This document shows positions 1 to 4,584 of a DNA stretch of 5,931 bases, piece after piece. The DNA is from Atopobium sp. (GTDB lineage: Bacteria; Actinomycetota; Coriobacteriia; Coriobacteriales; Atopobiaceae). The notes beneath the pieces were generated by a model. It had not been told where the DNA came from. It worked only from the letters and a program-made list of their open reading frames with translations, and did no database searches. The DNA is taken from contig JAHACE010000124.1 of the NCBI GenBank assembly GCA_018376005.1, forward strand, positions 1-5,931. Reading direction: 5' to 3'. Both the position numbers and the translations under genes were made by a program. How positions within the stretch are numbered: position 1 is the stretch's first letter; the number at the start of each line of letters is the position of its first letter.

Positions 1-228
1 TACGATACGACCGCGAGGAACGCCGCCAATACCCAATGCTGCATCAAGAGCAAGTGAGCCAGTTGGAATAGCCTGAATATCAAAGGCAGGACCACCCTCG
101 CCTAAACGCATAATAGCGCCTGCACCAAATTTCTTCTCAATCTCTGCAGTGGTTGAAGAGATAACCTCATCTCTCTCATCACCAGTAGTACGAGCTTTAA
201 TCTCTTTTGAAACTGACTTTTTAGCCAT
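1..228 (-). CDS. recA: Recombinase RecA, N-terminal part (cut by window edge)
   Basis: This is the first 76 codons of RecA, the ATP-dependent recombinase that coats single-stranded DNA, drives strand exchange and triggers LexA self-cleavage in the SOS response. The sequence shows the N-terminal polymerisation helix region (IEKKFGAGAIMRLGEG, about residues 30-45) and the start of the ATPase core (IPTGSLALDAALGIGGVPRG, about 54-73). Both match the RecA family closely. The Walker A loop would lie just beyond the left edge. The start at 228 is supported by an AAGGAG ribosome site at 239-234, five bases upstream, and by the usual short N-terminal tail before the helix. The gene has its own promoter with an SOS operator (258-286) and is separated from cinA by a terminator. 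No lesion is seen in this part. Confidence 0.97.
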   Translation of the reverse strand, partial: MAKKSVSKEIKARTTGDERDEVISSTTAEIEKKFGAGAIMRLGEGGPAFDIQAIPTGSLALDAALGIGGVPRGRIV

Positions 229-257
229 GGATACTCCTTGCTCTTTTTGTTACTAGA

Positions 258-286
258 ATAATATAAGAACAGACGTTCTATGTCAA
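258..286 (-). promoter_or_regulatory. Sigma-70-type promoter of recA
   Basis: On the minus strand there is a consensus -35 box TTGACA (286-281), a spacer of exactly 17 bases and a -10 box TATTAT (263-258). Transcription would begin near position 251, giving a leader of about 20-25 bases that contains the AAGGAG ribosome site. A second -35-like TTGACG (292-287) is 23 bases from the -10 box and is too far to be the main element. Confidence 0.88.
266..279 (-). promoter_or_regulatory. LexA/SOS operator within the recA promoter spacer
   Basis: The sequence AGAACAGACGTTCT is a perfect inverted repeat of the form GAAC-N4-GTTC, the core of the LexA (DinR) box of Gram-positive bacteria. It lies entirely between the -35 and -10 boxes of recA, so bound repressor would block RNA polymerase. 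The flanking pair is A/T rather than the C/G of the Bacillus and mycobacterial CGAAC-N4-GTTCG consensus. That LexA binds here is inferred from the motif and its position. Confidence 0.87.
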
Positions 287-304
287 CGTCAAACATATAC
301 TCTA

Positions 305-418
305 TAGAGGGAATTTGTCTGAATTCTTACCTCTATTTTTCCGCTCTTGAGCAGCTAATTTCTTCTTAATTACAAATTTGACTGTATAAGTCCTGCATAG
401 TCGAAGAAAATAAGAAGC
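305..418 (-). other. Startless open stretch with a coding-like, Lys-rich end (possible gene remnant)
   Basis: Thirty-eight codons stay open between an in-frame TGA (421-419) and a TAG (304-302). There is no ATG, GTG or TTG in frame, so it cannot be an independent gene as it stands. The last 20 residues (KKLAAQERKNRGKNSDKFPL) read like the charged tail of a bacterial protein, but I recognise no family. The stretch lies between the cinA terminator and the recA promoter. It may be a remnant of a lost small gene or chance in AT-rich DNA. Nothing else was found in the 232-base gap between cinA and recA beyond the terminator, promoter and operator listed. Confidence 0.2.
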
Positions 419-440
419 TCAAAACAAACTAGTTTTGAGC
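402..440 (-). terminator. Rho-independent terminator after cinA
   Basis: On the minus strand the 9-bp stem GCTCAAAAC / GTTTTGAGC (440-432 paired with 425-417) encloses a 6-base loop. It is followed at once by a T-rich tail, TTCTTATTTTCTTC. It begins about 20 bases after the cinA stop and would end the upstream operon before the recA promoter. Confidence 0.82.
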
Positions 441-460
441 CTCCCTATTAAAATCGGATT

Positions 461-810
461 TTAAGCCTTCACAATTGCTTCATGAATTAATTGTAAAGCC
501 TGCAAAACTGCAGCTTCTCGCACCTGTTCCCTATTACCAGAAAAATGTTTACAGACTGTATAGGTATAGTTTTTGCTGTCAATGCCAAACCAAACTGTTC
601 CAACTGGTTTACCAGGCTCTTCTCCTGTTGGTCCTGCTATTCCTGTAACGGAAACTGCAATATCTGATCCAATAACGTCTCTAAGATGGCTGTAAGAGCG
701 CCTGCAACAAGTCCTCCGGTACAAGACTCGGCTGAAGCTACGGTAATACCTAATGCAAGAGCCTCTGAAATAACCTGTTGAGCTTCTTTGAGAACTTCTT
801 CAGAGAACAT
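461..810 (-). pseudogene. cinA: CinA C-terminal-domain / PncC-type NMN amidohydrolase, frameshifted and internally deleted
   Basis: Stand-alone CinA C-domain proteins (PncC) deamidate nicotinamide mononucleotide to nicotinate mononucleotide in pyridine-nucleotide salvage. Intact ones have about 160-165 residues. Here the 5' part reads MFSEEVLKEAQQVISEALAL and then the family signature AESCTGGLVAGALTA (to about 690). That frame then runs into unrelated residues and stops at 637. The family sequence resumes in another frame from about 690 with LRDVIGSDIAVSVTGIAGP and GKPVGTVWFGI, ending at 461 (VKA). The middle block normally between these parts (GSS, F-x-GG, YS-N-K, HGAVS, MA-GA) is absent, about 45 residues. 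The coding span of 350 bases is not a multiple of three, so deletion and frame change appear to be one event near 681-700. The start at 810 has an AAGGA site five bases upstream. The gene product should be non-functional if the sequence is correct. Confidence 0.85.
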
Positions 811-841
811 GGTCTTCCTTACTTTTAATAAGATTTGATAC

Positions 842-866
842 AAAAGCGGCGTCTCAGAGAGACGCC
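842..866 (-). terminator. Hairpin with short U-tract between pgsA and cinA (weak terminator or attenuator)
   Basis: A perfect 8-bp inverted repeat, GGCGTCTC / GAGACGCC (866-859 paired with 855-848) with a 3-base loop, starts seven bases after the pgsA stop codon. On the minus strand it is followed by GCTTTTG, only four consecutive T. The strong stem and its place after a stop codon suggest an intrinsic terminator. The short U-tract, and the cinA start about 30 bases further on, suggest partial read-through. Confidence 0.6.
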
Positions 867-872
867 ATCTTG

Positions 873-1478
873 TTAAACTTCAGCAATGTATTGCCAAGAC
901 TTTACAAAGTAGTCAATTCCTGACCAGGCCGTTAGAACTACTGCAACCCACATAGATACGTTGAAGATAAAGAGCAAAACATCCTGAATCATTCCACCAG
1001 GAATACTTGGCAAGAAAAGCAAACCGCAGATGGCAACCATAGTTGTTGCGGTCTTCCACTTACCCAAGTCAGAAGCTGCAATAACAACTCCCTTTGAAGC
1101 AACAACCATCCTAAGGCCCGATACCAAAAACTCACGTGCAACAATTACTAAGAGCACCCAAGGAGAAACCATATGCCACTCTAGAAGTACAAAAAGAGCT
1201 ACAACAACAGCAAGTTTATCGGCAATTGGATCTAAGAACTTGCCAAAGGTAGTAACTTCATTTCTACTACGGGCAAGGTAACCATCAAGCTTATCGGTCA
1301 AAGAAATGACAACATAGCCGATAAAAACAAGAAAAGCTCCAAGTTTAAAACCAGGTGTTGTCAGAGAATCTGCCAGAGATACACCTAAAAGCTGCGCCAA
1401 GAGAAGCCAAAAGGGCACTAAGGCCACACGAGCACAGGTAACAATATTTGCAGGTGTCCAAATTGTCTTTGATGACAT
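873..1478 (-). CDS. pgsA: CDP-diacylglycerol-glycerol-3-phosphate 3-phosphatidyltransferase (PgsA)
   Basis: This is the integral membrane enzyme that joins CDP-diacylglycerol and glycerol-3-phosphate to give phosphatidylglycerophosphate and CMP, the committed step to phosphatidylglycerol and cardiolipin. The 201-residue protein is a usual length for the family. The N-terminal TPANIVTCARVALVPFWLLL fits the family's opening (PN-T-x-R-P). The complete CDP-alcohol phosphotransferase signature D-x2-D-G-x2-A-R-x8-G-x3-D-x3-D is present: D62, D65, G66, A69, R70, G79, D83 and D87. The catalytic and metal-binding aspartates are therefore intact. Hydrophobic segments lie near residues 18-35, 47-61, 88-100, 104-122, 145-158 and 166-186. 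The ATG at 1478 begins 13 bases after the rimO stop and has a GGGGA-type ribosome site upstream, indicating co-transcription with rimO. Confidence 0.96.
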   Translation of the reverse strand: MSSKTIWTPANIVTCARVALVPFWLLLAQLLGVSLADSLTTPGFKLGAFLVFIGYVVISLTDKLDGYLARSRNEVTTFGKFLDPIADKLAVVVALFVLLEWHMVSPWVLLVIVAREFLVSGLRMVVASKGVVIAASDLGKWKTATTMVAICGLLFLPSIPGGMIQDVLLFIFNVSMWVAVVLTAWSGIDYFVKSWQYIAEV

Positions 1479-1491
1479 GACCTATCCCCAA

Positions 1492-2898
1492 CTAAACGGT
1501 TTTCTCGCCAGACTGTGTGTCTGTAGTGTCTACGATCTCGCCAATCATTTCATAGCAGAATGAATCTACCAGGTCACAAAGGACAATATCTCCGACTGCG
1601 GCCTCTCCCTCTGCAATGTGAACAGCGCCATCACAGTCTGGAGCCTGGAACCACGTGTGGCCGATAAGCTCAGTGCCCTCGTCAGATTCTTCAATTCCGT
1701 CAATAATGACCTCGCAGCGCTCGCCAACGTGACGAGCGGTGGCTGCAAAACCGAGCTGTTCAACAAGGTCAAGCAGGCGCTGAGTGCGCTCAATCTTTAC
1801 CTCATCTGGAACCTGATCAGACATCTTTGCACCAAGAGTTCCCTCTTCTGGTGAATACGTAAAGACGGATGTGTAATCAAACTCCTGCTCCTGAATGAAG
1901 TCGTAGAGCTCATCTGATTCATCATCAGTCTCACCTGGGAAGCCGCACATTCCCGTGGTACGTAGAACCATACCAGGAATCTCTGTTCTGAGGCGATCAA
2001 AAAGCTCACGAAGCTCCTGTGTAGAGCCAGAACGACCCATACGCTTAAGAATGCGCTCGTTGCAGTGCTGAATTGGAATATCAATGTAAGGCAGAACCTC
2101 AGGTGTATCGCGAATGGTGCTGATAAGCTCGTCGGTCATACCTTCTGGCTGCAGATATAAAACGCGAATCCATCCCTTATAAGGACGAACTACCTCAGCA
2201 ACCTGCTGCATAAGCTTGGCAAGCGTTGGCGTCTGACCATCTGCTGTATCAGGCATATCAGAGCCCCAGATACCGGTGTCCTGGCCAATCAGAATGACCT
2301 CACGAACACCACCTTCCATCAGCTCATGTACCTCTTGAAGAATCTCATCAGCAGGCCTTGAGTGATAGTGACCACGAATGTACGGAATGGCACAGAAGGC
2401 ACAGAATCTATCACAGCCCTCGGAAATCTTTACAAATGCACTGGCGCCATCAATGGTTCGTAGCATTCCATGGGCAGCAACAATAGACTGCGTAGGCTCA
2501 GGGATATTCAGAACGTCTGCAACAACGCTGACAATGCCATCTTCTTGATCTGCCGGAACAAACGCAGCAACTTCGGGAAGCTGCTCGTTAAGCTCTGCGC
2601 CATACCTGGAAGGAACGCAGCCACACATAATAATGGGCAGCTTACGGACTCCCTCAGAAGCGCCCTCAGCAATCTCAAGCGTAGCTTCAATGGACTCCTC
2701 TGTTGCTGAGGCCAAGAACGAGCAGGTGTTGATAATTGCAACGTCTGCTGAGTCTGGATCTGCAACTTCACCAAAACCAGAGGCCAAAAGACGCGCACGC
2801 ATGCGGTCTGTATCAACCTCGTTTTTAGCGCATCCTAACGTGATGTATAGGACGTTGTAGCCCCTATCGATAGTTGTTGAACTGGAGGGGCTGGCCAT
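1492..2898 (-). CDS. rimO: Ribosomal protein S12 methylthiotransferase RimO
   Basis: This radical-SAM enzyme adds a methylthio group to a conserved aspartate of ribosomal protein uS12. From the ATG at 2898 it encodes 468 residues, slightly longer than the usual roughly 440. The N-terminal methylthiotransferase domain contains the three cysteines for the auxiliary Fe-S cluster: C23 in LGCAKNEVD, C59 in INTCSF and C94 in CGCVPSRYG. The radical-SAM motif GCDRFCAFCAIP follows, with C162, C166 and C169, then IRGHYHSRP. The LGCAKNEVD and IRG-SRP forms point to RimO rather than MiaB. A TRAM domain occupies about residues 395-465 (RHVGERCEVIIDG to VGDIVLCDLVDS). An in-frame ATG at 2922 is less likely because the ribosome site AAGGAG sits between the two starts, seven bases before 2898. 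The first 35 bases overlap the end of yajQ in another frame, which suggests translational coupling. No lesion is seen. Confidence 0.96.
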   Translation of the reverse strand: MASPSSSTTIDRGYNVLYITLGCAKNEVDTDRMRARLLASGFGEVADPDSADVAIINTCSFLASATEESIEATLEIAEGASEGVRKLPIIMCGCVPSRYGAELNEQLPEVAAFVPADQEDGIVSVVADVLNIPEPTQSIVAAHGMLRTIDGASAFVKISEGCDRFCAFCAIPYIRGHYHSRPADEILQEVHELMEGGVREVILIGQDTGIWGSDMPDTADGQTPTLAKLMQQVAEVVRPYKGWIRVLYLQPEGMTDELISTIRDTPEVLPYIDIPIQHCNERILKRMGRSGSTQELRELFDRLRTEIPGMVLRTTGMCGFPGETDDESDELYDFIQEQEFDYTSVFTYSPEEGTLGAKMSDQVPDEVKIERTQRLLDLVEQLGFAATARHVGERCEVIIDGIEESDEGTELIGHTWFQAPDCDGAVHIAEGEAAVGDIVLCDLVDSFCYEMIGEIVDTTDTQSGEKTV

Positions 2899-3196
2899 AG
2901 TCTTTCTCCTTAAGGCTTGCAATCACAGACTGAAGAACATCGCGAGAAGCGCTAGAAACACGCAGCTTATCGCCCTCAACGGTTGCCTTAGCCTTAACTT
3001 TCATATCACGAATATCTTTAGCGATCTTCTTGGCAGTCTCCTGGTCAATTCCAGAAACAATAGAGCCAATCTGACGCACGGTAGAACCTGCTGCAGGAAT
3101 GGGGTCTCCCCAACGAATAGCAGTCAGATCAATTCCGCGCTTTACCAGCTTGGAGCCAAGAACATCCCTCACCTGAGAGCTTGATTCTTTAGCCAT
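2864..3196 (-). CDS. yajQ: YajQ-family nucleotide-binding protein, apparently lacking its N-terminal third
   Basis: YajQ (DUF520) proteins are cytosolic, about 160-165 residues long, built of two ferredoxin-like folds. They bind nucleotides or RNA; a Xanthomonas member binds cyclic di-GMP. This reading frame has 110 residues. From residue 8 it follows the family well: QVRDVLGSKLVKRGIDL, then STVRQ, SGIDQETAKKIAKDIRD, MKVKAKATVEGDKLRV and the closing GQPLQFNNYR. The expected start block (SFDIVSEVD, then FDFK or YDLK and the following strands) is missing. The first six residues MAKESS look like the true N-terminal leader of family members that begin with a short tail before SFDIVSEVD. That points to an internal in-frame loss of roughly 50-55 codons right after residue 6 rather than a wrong start. 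A GGAGGGG ribosome site precedes the ATG. The fold is unlikely to be complete. The last 35 bases overlap rimO. Confidence 0.85.
   Translation of the reverse strand: MAKESSSQVRDVLGSKLVKRGIDLTAIRWGDPIPAAGSTVRQIGSIVSGIDQETAKKIAKDIRDMKVKAKATVEGDKLRVSSASRDVLQSVIASLKEKDYGQPLQFNNYR
2906..2911 (-). promoter_or_regulatory. Ribosome binding site that fixes the rimO start
   Basis: AAGGAG lies seven bases upstream of the ATG at 2898 and inside the yajQ coding sequence. It supports 2898 rather than the in-frame ATG at 2922, whose extra residues (MQALRRKT) do not resemble the family's N terminus. Confidence 0.8.
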
Positions 3197-3214
3197 TTCC
3201 CCTCCGTATTACCT

Positions 3215-3236
3215 GGGCGAGAAGAACTTCTCGCCC
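3215..3236 (-). other. Perfect inverted repeat in the rodZ-yajQ gap
   Basis: GGGCGAGAAG and CTTCTCGCCC form a perfect 10-bp inverted repeat with two central bases; in RNA this is an 8-bp stem with a 6-base loop, or slightly more. It lies between the rodZ stop (3245) and the yajQ ribosome site. No U-tract follows on either strand, so it is not a standard intrinsic terminator. It could stabilise or mark an mRNA processing point within the operon; its role is not known. Confidence 0.65.
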
Positions 3237-3244
3237 TATGGCGT

Positions 3245-4582
3245 TTAGTTATTTGAATTGCTGTTGGAATTCTGGTTGTTAGTTGTACCAGTAGTTCCGC
3301 TGGTTGTGCTTGTTGACGTGCTGTTTGTTTGAGTTCCTGAGGCGTTTGCTCCGTTAGCGTCAGCAGGCTTAGTACCCTGAATGGTCAAGGTGCCAATACC
3401 AGAAGCATTTGCGTCAAATGGCTTAGCAGTACCATTAACGGTTACCGCAACAGCACCAGGAGTGCCTGCAAGCACAGTCATAGAATCAGTGACGGTATAT
3501 GTCTGAGACCATGGACCAGTAATTGCATCGGCCTCAACACTCTTACCATCAACAGTAATCTCAACCCAACTGGTTTGACCGTCTGCAACAGTAACCACTA
3601 CGGTAGTCTGCTTAGGAGTCTCTTCCTTCTTAGGCTCAGTTGTAGTGGTGCTCTTAGAAGCATCAGTTGAATCCTGTCATGCAGGAACGAACGCTGAACA
3701 GCAAAACGGCAGTAATAATCACAACAACAAGAGCAAACACAGTGGCAATAGTGCGTCCTGTGTCAGAGAAGTAATTCTGAAGTGCTCCCATAACGCCTGG
3801 TCTTTGAGGAGCACGACGTTGTTGAGCAGCAGCGCCAGATGGCTGGCGACGGCGAACATTAGGCCTATCTACCTGCGCGATATTTCTTGATCCACGACGG
3901 CCAGAAATGGTTGATGCGCGCTCGTAAGGTGCGGTTACATTGTCATAACGAAGGTCATCAGTGTAATCGCTTGGAGCAACAGTTCTTCTGGTTACATCGT
4001 CTTTGTAAGCTGGAATGCTAACGCCTGCAATGCCTACACGCTTGCGCTGAACGCCACCGCGCGTACGGCTTGCCATAGTCTTCTGACGAGAAGCCTCTTC
4101 AATACCGGCATTGTACGCATGACCTGTGGCATAACGAGAATACGAGTAGCCACCAGCATCCTCCTCAGATGCCTGAGCACCCAGAGGCACACCGGTTTGT
4201 CTGGAGCGAACACCAGACGTAGTTGCAAAGGCACCCATATCCTACCGGACTCGTTTACGACATCATAGCCAGCAATTCCACGACCAGACTGGGTATCGCG
4301 CGTACGACGGCGAAGCTCATGGGAATAGGTACCGTTTTCAAACTCGTAACTCTCTTCCTGGAAGAGGTCTACAATCTCACGCGGATTAAGTCCTAGGTAG
4401 CGAGCATACGAAGAAAGCATGCCCTGAGCATAACCACTCTGAGGCATATTCGTAAAATCGCCTTCCTCAAAAGCAATAAGTGCCTGCTCCTTGAGGCGAA
4501 GAATCTTTGATGCTTGAGTGATAGAAAGCCCGAGCTGACGTCTACGTTCTACGAGCATCTCACTAAAACGAGGGCGTGGCAT
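3245..4582 (-). pseudogene. rodZ: RodZ-like HTH / single-pass membrane protein with DUF4115-type C-terminal domain, split by two frameshifts
   Basis: RodZ proteins link the cell-shape machinery to the membrane: a cytosolic HTH domain (HTH_25), one transmembrane helix and an outer beta-rich domain. Segment 1 (4582 to about 4240) carries the HTH, MPRPRFSEMLVERRRQLGLS to YARYLGLNPREIVDLF (residues 1-75). Segment 2 (about 4240-3666, shifted frame) is an Arg/Ala/Gly/Tyr-rich basic linker ending in the transmembrane helix TIATVFALVVVIITAVLLF (3746-3690). Segment 3 (about 3676-3245, frame of segment 1) starts STDASKSTTTTEPKKEE. It holds the DUF4115-like domain (VTVADGQTSWVEITVDGKSV to GAVAVTVNG) and ends in a Thr/Ser/Asn-rich tail. 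Joining needs one base added near 4240 and one removed in 3666-3676; the shifts cancel, and the total equals 445 codons. The start two bases after the ftsK stop, with a GGGAGGT site inside ftsK, indicates coupling. A working gene with sequencing errors is quite possible. Confidence 0.85.
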
Positions 4583-4584
4583 GC

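Noticed and set aside
287..292. TTGACG as the recA -35 box
   Set aside because: It is 23 bases from the -10 box; the neighbouring TTGACA at 286-281 has the ideal 17-base spacing.
1030..1281. Plus-strand open frame opposite pgsA
   Set aside because: It overlaps the catalytic signature of PgsA in antisense and its translation is rich in Thr/Ser/Arg without domain features.
3215..3236. Intrinsic terminator after rodZ
   Set aside because: No T-run follows the stem on either strand, and yajQ starts within 20 bases without a visible promoter.
3645..3890. Plus-strand open frame opposite the rodZ transmembrane region
   Set aside because: The minus strand holds a clear transmembrane helix and linker that continue RodZ; the plus-strand product resembles no known family.
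4230..4250. Programmed ribosomal frameshifting in rodZ
   Set aside because: No canonical slippery heptamer or clear downstream structure is visible. The second site would need a shift in the opposite direction, so indel error or mutation is simpler.
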